The position numbers and the translations under genes were made by a program. From positions 620,001 through 684,000 of the forward strand of contig JASJOG010000093.1 in NCBI GenBank assembly GCA_030142905.1: 64,000 nt of DNA, written 5' to 3'. Position 1 is the first letter of the stretch; every line of letters starts with the position of its first letter. The DNA is from Heliopora coerulea (taxonomy: Eukaryota > Cnidaria > Anthozoa > Scleralcyonacea > Helioporidae). Under the pieces are notes generated by a model. It saw nothing but the letters and a program-made list of their open reading frames with translations, made no database searches and was not told the origin of the DNA. Below are positions 10,749-21,500 of the stretch, piece by piece.

Positions 10749-13700
10749 TCAGTGGATATTGGAAATGACCGCCTGTACAAAATCCGAGGTACTTGCACTG
10801 CCACCCATGTCCATGGTCAAACACTGAAAAAAGAAAGACAATCGTTGTAATTAAATTTAGTACACATAATCACCTTTACCACAACGCCTATATCCTCTTG
10901 AAACAATGTTAACATGAGTTGCTTCGAAATTTCGAGCATGTGGCGACGGAAGATTCAGATCGGCAGCGAAGACGCAATGTCCCCTCATCTATATACCTTT
11001 TGCTGTTCACTACCAGAAAATATTCTATCATTAATACCAACCCCAAACTCATTAACGTAAAAATACATTCATTTTATTCAATCGCCATTCACGAGCGTAA
11101 ATACGCAACCATTTGCATCGAAGGGCATTCTATAGCGCCAACAGACGACCAATAACACCATTCTTCTAACATTAGGTAGGGATAATGAAATTTCAATTAG
11201 GCAAGATATTTCTCTCTCGTAATTAAGATTTTATTATCCCTAATGTATAGTAGAATGGTTTTAATGGTCGTTTGTAGGCGCTATGGAATGCCCTTTTGAT
11301 GCAAATGGTTGCATATCTACGCTAGTGAATATCGATTGAATAAAATGAATGCATTTTTGCATTAATGATAGTATATTTTCTGGTAATGAACAACAAAAGG
11401 TGTAAAAACATGGTTTAAAATTGGTAATTCCACAACTACCACGGATTCGTTTGTTCAAGGGAGACCAATCTCTAATTTCCCTCAACTGCTTAAGACGTAC
11501 AACAAATAATATCTGTTTCACGCAAGTGATGTTTCAACAAGTTACAGGTAAATGATTTGGTCCACTTTCACTCTGCAGCAAACCGAAATGTTCACCTGGA
11601 CGATATTCTGTGGTTCATGTAACTTGAAGCCAAATCAATTTTTCATACCCGTGTTTGAGGTCCTCTCCTGACGTTACCCACAAATTATTTCGAAATAAAC
11701 TAATTTTTGCTTGTTTATTACCTTTCCTGTGCTGATGGTCCTCTCAATTGCTGTTCGCACGGTATTTGCTTGAACTTTGAGGCTTAGAAAACAATATGTT
11801 GAGAATGAGGCTATTCATATTTTAAAATAAACCGCAGTAAAATACTTTATCCCTGACTCCACAAGCTTACGCTATTCTTCAACGTGCGTGAATTGCCTCT
11901 GTCTACCTTCACTTAAGTCAACGAGACTATCAAAAAATTCTACACCATAATTCTTTCTTTCTCTCGTTCACCTACTGTCATTCTCGTCATTCGCTTTCAC
12001 TTCTTTCTAAAACGATATCCACCCTTACCATCAATTTACAATACTTTACTCTTGGTCAAACTACGTTGACAAGCCAACAACTCTACTGGGCTACCCAGGT
12101 CAAAATTCCACGACTCGTTACGAGAGTTTTTCCCAACAACCTAGTAGCATCTCTGTAAACAAGCTGTAGCAATGACGTTTTTTGTTTTGTTTTTTTTTTA
12201 TCAAGCTGCAACAAGCTTGCTTTTTCAAACATTGGAGCAACTTGTTATCTCTAAGAGCCATACTAGTCAAATAATGTAGAAAAGATTTAAAGGAAGTGCT
12301 GTGCCGACATCGAGATAGAAAGATACTGACATTTCGAGTATACTGGGTGTGAAATGTTCGAAACTAGTTGGGGAAAAAAGCTTGTAACGAGTCAAATGCA
12401 GTGGTCAACTATGTTACAAGTATCAAAAAAACTGCCCCACATTTGTTAGCAACCGGGTCCAAGGGTATACGTAAAAAAAATGTTGAAAGAATTTCCTCGA
12501 ACAGCGTGTATACGCTTTTACACGTGTCTGACGTGGGTATGTACTAGATACCACTTATCAAATACCAGATTCAACCACAAAGTAAACTATCAGATACCGG
12601 ATATACGGGTTGGTACTCAAGCTTTGATAGGCTTTCACACCAGCAGTGTCTTTGCAGCTTGCTACTTGTTAACATCAAGTGTTTTAACGTTTTCTTGTCC
12701 GAGACGTCTTCCCTTGGCGAGTAACATTGTCTGGCGTTAGCCAGAGTAAAATTAAATGGTCTGACACGGACCAAAAACAGTTGATGGCACATTCAAAACA
12801 CATTTGGCACAGATTTTCTGCTTGTAAAAACGCCAGCACAATCCTTTAAATATACGATTCAATCTTACCGTATTCCAGATGCTACCGGATAACTAGACGT
12901 TACCGGTTACTAGAAACCCTAATCCAGATCTCGCGCATCCCTGGTATACCAAAGGGAGTGACTTACTTGATATGATCCAGCATGTCGACTGCTGAAAGTA
13001 ACATAGCCGTGGGATTAGCGACATTTCTCCCAGCCATTTGTGCATACGTGTGTCTTGCACCCTAGACAGGAAGAGAAAAACGCTAGGATACGGAATTGGA
13101 TCAAGGAAAATGGTTCGAAAAACAAAAGCGGAACTCAAAACTTGGACAGCAGTGATTGGGCTAGAAAAATGAACAGACGATGGAACAGAGGAAGAAAGAG
13201 TTTGGTTACGAAGACGTTACAATTTCATTGTGATGCATAGAAATGAAGGTAGGAAGATAATTTCACAAAATACATAACGACTGTTGGACCACAAGTTGCT
13301 GACAATAACTTTATTTTGTGACCATTCCGTGAACTTACTGGTTCAAAAATAGCAAACTGGCTTCCAATGCTCTTTCCTGGAACTACGCCAGCCCCACCAA
13401 CCAGGCCAGCGGCCACGTTGCCAATGATGCTGCCGTATAAGTTGGGAACAACAAGGACATCAAATTGTTGAGGGTTGGAAACCATCTGCAGAATTAACAT
13501 GGATTTGATAGGGTTATTTTACTTTAGTCTGAGGGCAGCTCCGCGAGAGATCTGCGTGTCAGCTAGTTTACCGAAAGCTATGGGACGTATGAATAAATGT
13601 ATTACTCTCACAAGGATTCCGAAGTACAATTCTGAGACTCATCAATAATTTAGGAATCAAACACTGAGAAGATCATCCCCGTAGAGCTGAAATCGGGAAA

Positions 13701-16700
13701 GTTTTCTCATAAACTAGGTCAACTTTCGTTTAATTTTCCTCTAAAAATGTGAGTTCGTTCATACAATCACAAAGGGTTTTCTTCTGATCTGATTTTAATG
13801 GAATAATAGAACGAATGGATGCTATGCTAAAATAACGGCAAATTTAACATTCTTTTATGTGAATTAAAATTAGCCTCATTCTTCTAAGAAAACTCTTTCA
13901 CCTTGTATGACGAGGCTCGTAAGGTAAATTTAATTGCACATAAAAGAATATTAAATTGGCGGCCGGTTTTTCACTTGTGTTTCATTCAACCTAACTCTTA
14001 ACCACGGGAACTTTACAAGTTCATTTCACTGAATCCCTGCTTTCGGCACGGCACGTTAACCTTACCCACTTCACTTACCTGCATGCAAGCATTGTCCACA
14101 ATCATCCCCTGGAACGTTATTTTTGGGTACAATTTTGAAACTTCCTCACAGGTTGCTAAAAACAATCCATCTGCTTGTTTCCTAAGAAATACGGAACGAG
14201 AGAATGAGTCACTAACGAAAGATCCGATATACTTACTTTAACTCAACATAATAGTTTCAACAGAGCTCAAAATACTATTCTCTGTTTTTCAAGCACCAAT
14301 ACGTGGGATTATGTATGAATAATAGAATGTACGTCTCAAGTTTGTAGTTCGATCACGTGATGGTTGGGGTTCACGTAGAGAGGGGATTGATTAAATAGCA
14401 TCTAAAATTTCGTTTGGCAAAAAGTGAAAAACAAAGGAAGGAAGGAAGGAAGGAAGGAAGGAAGGGAGGGAGGGAGGGAGGGAGGGAGGGAGGGAGGGAG
14501 GGAGGGAGGGAGGGAGGGAGAAAGGGATTAAGGAAGAACAAATTAGAGTAACTGACGAACGCATAGTAGCTTGAGTTAAAGATACAGACAAGAATAAAGA
14601 CAGAAATTGAGACAAAGGATGAAATGGAGGTATCAGCATAGTGAATGGCTAAAGATGAAAATGGAGACGGGGCTCCAGATACTCATGGTAATCACCGAGG
14701 AGGAGATAGGGATTGAGATACAGAAGGAGAGGAATTGAGAGATTAATTGGGAATGGGGGTGAAGAATGGACAAGGATGGTGGAAAGGGAAATGGACAGAA
14801 GACATGGACAGGATAAGGAGGCATGCAAAGCTGAGATGTGAAAGGGAGAAACACTATGGGAGATGGGAAGGGTGACTAAAAGGGAGGTGGATGGGGACAG
14901 GGAGTGTAAGGGCAGGTGATGGAGAGGAAGTGGGAGGTGGAAAGAGAGAAAGGTGGGAGGAGAGATGGAGGATTAGGAGATGGACAGAGTGAGGGAGTTG
15001 GAGGGGATGGAAATGGAACAAGAGAAGGACAAGTATTATGTTCGAGGAGGACTGTCAAAAATGAAAGTGGGTGAAGGTGATGGAAAAAGAAAGGGTAAAA
15101 CAAGCAAAGGTGGAGGGGAACAAACATGTATGGCAATTGCAATGACAGAAGTCTAGAGTCTGACATACAGTAGATTTGAAGGTAAAGATGGAGAAACCAA
15201 GATAACTGACATATAGGAGGGAAAGGAACTAGGTAAACAGGAAAAAAGACAGTGATAAGGAAATAACAACATTCAAGAAAAGAACTGGGCAGTTAACTAA
15301 ATGTACCAAGGCTTTCAGTACAAATCTGAAGAGGTAGTCATCCTAGAAAAATATCCATCTGTAAATCTCTTTAGATTAGTTTAAAAATGTATTAATGATA
15401 AGAATATAGCAGCCACTTTGTTGGGCATGCTGTTAGAATACACATGGAGCTCTGGCAGCAAGCAGGTTTTAATGAAAGGACTGAGGTATACAGATTCAAT
15501 TCAGGTTATGTGTACAGTAGGTCATTCAACTCAGTTATAGTAGGCTGCACCAGTTGAATGACCTAGAGATAACACTGATGTCAGTCATACTTATAAGACA
15601 CTCACTTGTATTTCCTTCACTGCATTATGAATTTTACCAAAATGATGCTCAGTCTAATCTAATTTGACAATTATAAAACCATACATGATATTTGCCTTGT
15701 GGATGGCTGTTACTTTTTTCCTTCCCAACATGGTTGCATAATCAAAAGCAAATTTTGCAATTCTTTCAGACTTTTTCCTTGTGATCACTTTGATCATTTC
15801 TACCACTCCAGGAACTGTCTATAAAGAAGCCATCAATTTTTGCTAACATGAAAAATAAATTCGAAGGTAAATTTTTACAACACAAAGTCAGATGTTTTTG
15901 CAGTAACATCATGAAGTTAATGAGAAAGTGTTTAAACCTTCAAGAACTAGGACTCATTCCTGTAATAAGTAAAATCATCTGGCATTTGTCAGAGTACAAT
16001 ACTAAAGTGCACCCCATTCCCTTACTGAATTAATTGGAAATTTGCTGAGCTTTAATCATTTGAACTCAGGATGCAAATTTTTACAAGTTAAGAAGTGCTC
16101 TATCTACCTCAATATTTTTGCCAGCAGTAAGGGTATCTGGACATCTTCTTAAAAATGGAACCCTTGCTACCAGCTGATCCAGACTGAACTTGAAAACATT
16201 CTGACCAGTTGAAGTTGACACCCTGAACATGTTAGTTCAACTAGGAAAATATATTTTGGCAGAGACAATTCCTAACCAGGGGCAAGTACCAAATCAGTCA
16301 TTTTGCATTAATCTTCATATTTGTGGTAAAGTTAAGTTTGCCTTTTGGAATAAACAATCACAAAGATTGGCATCTGTTCATTAACATTCAGTATGCATCA
16401 ATCCAGCTCATAAAACAACTGGCACTGCATGCAGTATTGAATCTTTCTTTCATTCAATGTCCTCTCAGTCAGCGAAGTTTGGCTCAGTTTATACAACAAC
16501 CTTAAAGAAAAAACAGAAATCAAATAGGTTGACCAGTTTAGTGAATAACTGTAAGCTCTGACCTCATGTTCCAAACTTGTGTATTCTCCTTCAGTCTGTT
16601 CTCTGACAATGATCACATTGATATTGTTGTGTCTAAAATGGAGATTCATCAATTAGAAAAATCAAAAGTAGATATGTACAGGTACTCACATAAAATTAAT

Positions 16701-19700
16701 ATATAGCTAAAATACCCTGGCAAAAGCCTAGGGAAGATAAGAAGTTAATGCTAGCAGGTACAAAACAACATAAAAGACAGTGAACTGAAATGGATTGAAG
16801 CATAATTTATTTCATATTTTATATCAGAATCATCTTCATGCTGACATAAAGATAAACTTGGTGATTAACTTATGGTGCCAAAGTGAATTTCAAAAGTTCA
16901 CTTGAACATATCACCTCAACATATAAGTTAAAATCCTACTCAAGTCAACTTCTACAGTTGTCTTTAGCAGTATAGGTTAATCATGAAATTTTCTCTTTAT
17001 TAATGTTTAATGATGGTTACGATTTTGGTGGGCAACAAGTTTAATCTGTCCTGATTGTAAACATTCCTCAAAGCTGACCTTGTTTTAAATCCAGGAATTG
17101 ATTTACAGTGGACAACATTAGCAAATAGATCCAAGTGAATTCTAAAGAATGAATAAGATAAGGATGTTAGTTTTAAATTCAAAACAAGTTACTCAGACTG
17201 GAATGATTTTTTTTTTTCATCACAACTCACTTCATTTTTTGATTCAATGAAAGATAATCTTGACTGCTGATGCTAGTTGGAGTTGTTAGAGCACCTGGTA
17301 AGTGATTAAAAAACATTAAATTACTTTGAGTTGCAGTAAACAATTAAATCATTATAATTATGCTGCATGTTTCCTACTGATTTTATGTGGTATCCAGTTT
17401 AACTAATTGTGTTTTGTTTTGCTTTTATTATTTTTTCTTCAAAAATTTGACATAAAAAATCAATATTTCACTGACTTAGCATTTTCATTTCATTCGACTT
17501 TTCCGTTACCTTTGATGGCCACTCCAGTTTTCTTTAATGAATTTTCCACATCCTGCAAAGTATGTTTGCTCCCATAACTTCCAATATCACTGCAAAACCA
17601 GCAAATATCATGATATATTAACATCAGATTTTTCCTCAGTTAAATCATTCAGGATATTAAAAAAAACTAGTTGAAATGGAAATATAGATCAAATTTTCAA
17701 GGGCAGTTTCCACAATACTACAGTGCAAGCAGTCATGATTTTTCATGCAGCAGGTATTGTTTTACTACTCTTTTACACTAAAGCAGTGATTGGAGTAAAT
17801 CTAAATTTTTCTATGGCAAAGAAGTCAGGTAGTAATCAAGAAAATTATAGTATCTAACCAGGGGCATAGTTAACCCATTTTGATTGAGGAAGGGGTGTCC
17901 AGCTTAGTTTGCTTGAACATTGTATACTTTTGAATATTGCCTGAATTTGATTTGACTTGCATTCAGGCCATGTATGGTGTACCTATGTTTACTCAACCCC
18001 AATACATAACTTAAATCTAAACTAGTAACCAAAAAGGATTTTGACTTACTTTACCTTGCCAAATTTTACACAAATTACTATCTATTTTTTGCCTAAGTTT
18101 TCTATTTTTTTGCAAACTTTGAGAGGTCACACCTTCACACACACCCATCAAATATGCTGTTATATCTAACAATAACCTTCACCATTGATTTCAGAAGAAA
18201 CTTATGATAAATGAGCCATAACAGAGTCCAGTAGAAGTTGTGAACAAAAATACATCAATCAGATTGACCATCTTCCATCGCCATACTACTCTAATTTGAA
18301 TAATCTGAAAGTATATGATAACATAGCTCCTGACAGAAAAGTATCAAAATAGTTCACCAAATTTTGACCATGGTAGCTGAGGCCAAAAGCTAAATTTGTC
18401 AAGAAGTACAATTAGTTGTAATTTCGTTCCAGATGATCATTGCCAACATCAAAACTTCATGTCTTCGAGAAATTATGCATTTTTGAAACAAAAATGTCAT
18501 ATATATATCCTCACAATACTTGATAGAAGGAATGTTTAAAGAATGGCAGTTGTCTTTTGAATACAATGGATTTTGAAGAAAAGAATTTGGATTGATAATT
18601 TTGGTGAATTATTACAGGAAAATAGCTGGTAACACTTGGTTGAACAGCCAATAAAAATAACCAGTTACCCACTTTTAACAAGAACTCTGAATGTATAAAT
18701 AAAAAGTCTACAGTATAAACCATATCTGCATAGTAACCTGACTGGTATTTCATTCCATTCAAGAGGAATCCCAGCTGCATTGAATACCATCTTCACAGAC
18801 TCACAAAGTTCAGGACCAACTCCATCCCCAGGAATCATTGTTATTGTGTGTTTACCTCCAATGCGGGTTGAGGGCTAAATTAAGAGACAGTGGTAGTGTT
18901 GGCCTTGTGTTTTATAGAAAAAGATTTCTCAGATTGTCTTCACCAACTTTTGACTTGAGCAAAATTTAAAAGACTCTCTGTTATATAAATTGGTTAGCAG
19001 CTGTTTATTCTGATATATGGTTTGACCTCTACCTGCTAGCAATCGTCAAAATTGGAAAATGTCTTATTTTGTTGTGATGAGACTTCTTGTCATGCTGAAA
19101 ACTTTGCAAGAGATACTGTACTAGGGAAGGTTTGATTATGGTTGCTATTTTGCAGAGAATAAATTGCTGTTTTTGACTGAACTGTTGGTTTTTGGCAGGA
19201 TTTGTCAAAAATTGCATGCTTGTGACTCAAACATGGATTGACTAATTACAATACTGGCCTGTAGTTTGTAGGAGGCTAGCAAATTCTATTTCTGCAGATG
19301 CAGGTAAATGTAACTAACATGATGATTTTTATTTTCAACTCCTTTAGTCTTGCAGTCAGGGGACTTCTGAGTAACTCATACCAGAGTAATCAACTTACCT
19401 TTTCAACATCCTGATCTGACGAAAATCCTCTTCCAAAAACCTTACTGGTTGAAACATTACCATTCTATTTAAATAAAATCAACAGCAAAGAAAGGATGTG
19501 ATTGAAATGAAATACAGAAAAAACTCAAATATTCATGTATGACGAATGTTTTAAATAACTCATGTATGTCTTCTTTCGAATTCTAAGGTTTCTTTCTTTC
19601 CTTTAATTTGCTCTTCTTTCCACTTGATTTCATTTCTACTAATAAATGTAGAATGCTGCTTATGCAGTATTCTAAGATATAAAACAATTTAAACGGTCTT

Positions 19701-19971
19701 GGGCCACTGAAATTTATAAAATGAAAAAGGAACATTTGGAACAAATAACGTTTTTCGCAGTCTTCCACCCTTTAAATTCTTATCTTATTTCATATCTTTT
19801 CATTCCTTCCAAGTAATTCCATCATTTTACGTAATCTGAACAAACAAGACGCTATAACTAAATGGACGATACCTTGAGAGCAGTAACACATGGAAAACCA
19901 CGCTTTGAAGAGCGAAATATCTTGCTTATCAGGCCAGACTGCAGCAACTTCAGCCTGCTGACAGTCGCCAT
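10749..19971 (-). CDS. IDH3B: Isocitrate dehydrogenase [NAD] subunit beta, mitochondrial
   Basis: Thirteen coding exons: 19971-19873, 19464-19399, 18874-18738, 17589-17510, 17294-17231, 17141-17079, 16632-16563, 15818-15685, 14181-14079, 13485-13339, 13061-12967, 11782-11722 and 10823-10749. All are GT-AG and in phase, total 397 aa (human IDH3B about 385). IDH3 converts isocitrate to 2-oxoglutarate in the mitochondrial TCA cycle. The N-terminal 50 residues are basic, fitting a presequence. [11 protein letters not shown] follows near residue 70, then [61 protein letters not shown] and [19 protein letters not shown] and SLEHE point to beta rather than gamma. The NLYGSIIGN segment lacks Asp residues that bind metal in the alpha subunit, as expected for a non-catalytic beta chain. 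I chose Met19971 over an in-frame upstream ATG because presequence-like residues begin there. SFXN2 is divergent. Confidence 0.95.
10996..11402. mobile_element. Fold-back MITE, copy 2 (in IDH3B last intron)
   Basis: Same family as 8764-9173. It starts CCTTTTGCTGTTCACTACC and ends with the mirrored GGTAATGAACAACAAAAGG. The arms match each other and copy 1 along about 180 bp each. Because the arms mirror, open frames on opposite strands (10919-11155 plus, 11261-11521 minus) end in the same peptide-like stretch, so they are not genes. Confidence 0.87.
12686..12760. repeat. Remnant of a dispersed GCCAGACGAT-type minisatellite
   Basis: Contains TCTGGCGTTAGCCAGAGTAAAAT beginning with a self-complementary CTGGCGTTAGCCAG. 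Related stretches recur at 28220, 28850, 56070-56160 and 57310-57460. Confidence 0.6.
14430..15270. repeat. GGAA/GGGA microsatellite grading into an 840-bp purine-rich tract
   Basis: 14434-14463 is a GGAA repeat, followed to about 14519 by GGGA units, then about 750 bp of degenerate G/A-rich sequence on the plus strand. It lies inside an IDH3B intron (15684-14182), so the IDH3B transcript carries the pyrimidine-rich strand. Long minus-strand frames here are low-complexity Pro/Ser/Leu translations and not genes. Confidence 0.9.
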
Positions 19972-20759
19972 TTTGTCAACAGTGTTTACAATTTCAAGCG
20001 CACTTGTTGACGCATTGATTATCGTAGAAAACCGCTGTCTACTATTCTGCGCAGACCAATCTGAAAAAGGCGCGAAAATCGGATTTGTCATTACTTTTTA
20101 AAACAATAGTATTTCCAAACCAACTGTTGCTTTAAACTGTTGCTTTACAAGAAAAGATGTTCAAAGTTCTCTGTAAATAACTGCTCAGAAAAACAAACTT
20201 GAAGAAAAGAAAGTTTGTATCAACGTTTGAATCCAGGCGGTCAATATGGAGCAGGGCCCTGGGATCAACAATGTTTTTAATTAAGTTCTGTGGTTTGCGC
20301 GCCGGTTCTGCCTCGTAAACTGCTGTTTTTCATAACTTTGACTTCGAAATGCAATAGAAACATTTATATGGTAGGTACAGTTGGTATTGTTAATGTTTTT
20401 TCTTGAATTTAGGTTGTGTATTTGTGTAACTGCTTCTAAGTTAGAAAAGTATCGCCTGAAAGTTGAAATAATTGATACGTTCTATCAATGAAACGTGGCA
20501 ATTACGCAGGCCTAATAAATTCGTTTTCATCAACATTAACTGCTCGTTTGGTAGTTTTTTATTTTTTCCTGCTAATATAGACCATTTACAAACCCAGTTT
20601 TCATGTTGAGACCCTGGTTTTTGTTTTCTATTAAATAAATACCTACAGTATTGGTAGAACGATACGTGAATGATCCCTTTGTTGATTATGGTATGGTGGC
20701 TTAGTGTGCACTGCTTGAAAAACATGCTGTATTTTAATGAACTGTTTGGTATATTGACA

Positions 20760-20880
20760 GTGATAATAATTGTATCAGTAATAATAATCATCACATCATT
20801 GTTGTAATGACAGTGATAATAATAAAGGTAATAGTATTTAAGATAATAATTACAATAATGATATTATTAACAATAATTAT
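20760..20880. repeat. AAT/ATA-rich simple repeat
   Basis: Imperfect AAT, TGATAAT and ATT units flanking the left side of the tRNA-like element. Confidence 0.8.
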
Positions 20881-20883
20881 AAT

Positions 20884-21096
20884 AAGAGAGATGAATGATC
20901 GTCAAGCCCTATACTCGGAAAAACGATTTCTGAGCCCCAAACAGGGATCAAACCCACAACCTTCTGATGACCGGTGAGATGCTCTAACCATTAAGCTACC
21001 AAGACTCAAATGGTGAGCTAAGGTGAAAGTTTGATCCCCATTTGGGGCTCAGAATTGTTTTCTGAGTACAGGGCTTGATGATCATTCATCTCTCTT
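20884..21096 (-). mobile_element. tRNA-derived SINE-like element inside a 53-bp inverted repeat
   Basis: Read on the minus strand, the middle has an A box (TAGCTTAATGGTTAGAGC) and a B box (GGTTTGATCCC) about 30 bases apart, with a possible anticodon arm between them. The acceptor stem does not pair, so it is not a functional tRNA. The flanks 20884-20938 and 21044-21096 are inverted copies of each other (AAGAGAGATGAATGATCGTC against its complement), with a few mismatches. Related tRNA-like sequences occur at 56724-56860 and, truncated, at 52266-52400, so it belongs to a family. Confidence 0.8.
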
Positions 21097-21141
21097 AAGA
21101 TATATCCAAGCTCTCGTGTCTCTCAAACAAAAACTGCAATA

Positions 21142-21144
21142 ATC

Positions 21145-21181
<37 letters not shown>

Positions 21182-21213
21182 TTTTTATAATAACAATAAT
21201 AATAATAATAATA
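21142..21213. repeat. AAT microsatellite
   Basis: Two AAT runs separated by a short AACAATTTTTATAATAAC interruption, on the right side of the SINE-like element. Confidence 0.9.
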
Positions 21214-21500
21214 ATTGCAATGATGAAAAGAATCATGAAAAATAGGTATCTTTTCACTTTGGATTAAAATGTTTATCTCACTGTACCTTTTCTTCACTTC
21301 ATGGAAAATAATTGAATAAAATTCAAATAAATTTACTCAACAAGTGTTGATTATCAAACTGCCAATACGTTACCTTAGTTTTCAATATTTTTCTTTTCGT
21401 CTATGCATACAACTGAACAGTTTTATTATGTTGCACCAATGTTCTTTAACTTATAACAAGTGTGTATATACAGACTGACATTATTACTTTAGTACCAGAA

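Larger units (their letters stand above)
19972..21500. promoter_or_regulatory. Shared head-to-head promoter region (IDH3B / SFXN2)
   Basis: About 1.5 kb between two divergent genes for mitochondrial proteins. A TTTAG acceptor at about 21492 just before the SFXN2 ATG suggests a non-coding first exon further left, probably in the GC-richer 20230-20330 stretch. The region 20760-21230 is filled by AAT repeats and a SINE-like element. No TATA box is evident. Confidence 0.45.

Noticed and set aside
10919..11521. Two open frames with the same C-terminal peptide on opposite strands
   Set aside because: They are translations of the mirrored arms of the fold-back element at 10996-11402.
14391..15166. 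Pro/Ser/Leu-rich minus-strand frames
   Set aside because: They are direct translations of the GGAA/GGGA and purine-rich tract inside an IDH3B intron. The frames at 26672-27083 and 50149-50585 are rejected for the same reason.
20441..20794. 117-codon minus-strand frame upstream of IDH3B
   Set aside because: Its N-terminal part is a translation of ATT/AAT repeats and the rest has no family resemblance. It sits in the presumed IDH3B/SFXN2 promoter region.
20925..21020. Functional tRNA gene
   Set aside because: A and B boxes are present but the acceptor stem does not pair, and related copies occur elsewhere with shared flanks, so it is SINE-derived. The same holds for 56740-56850.
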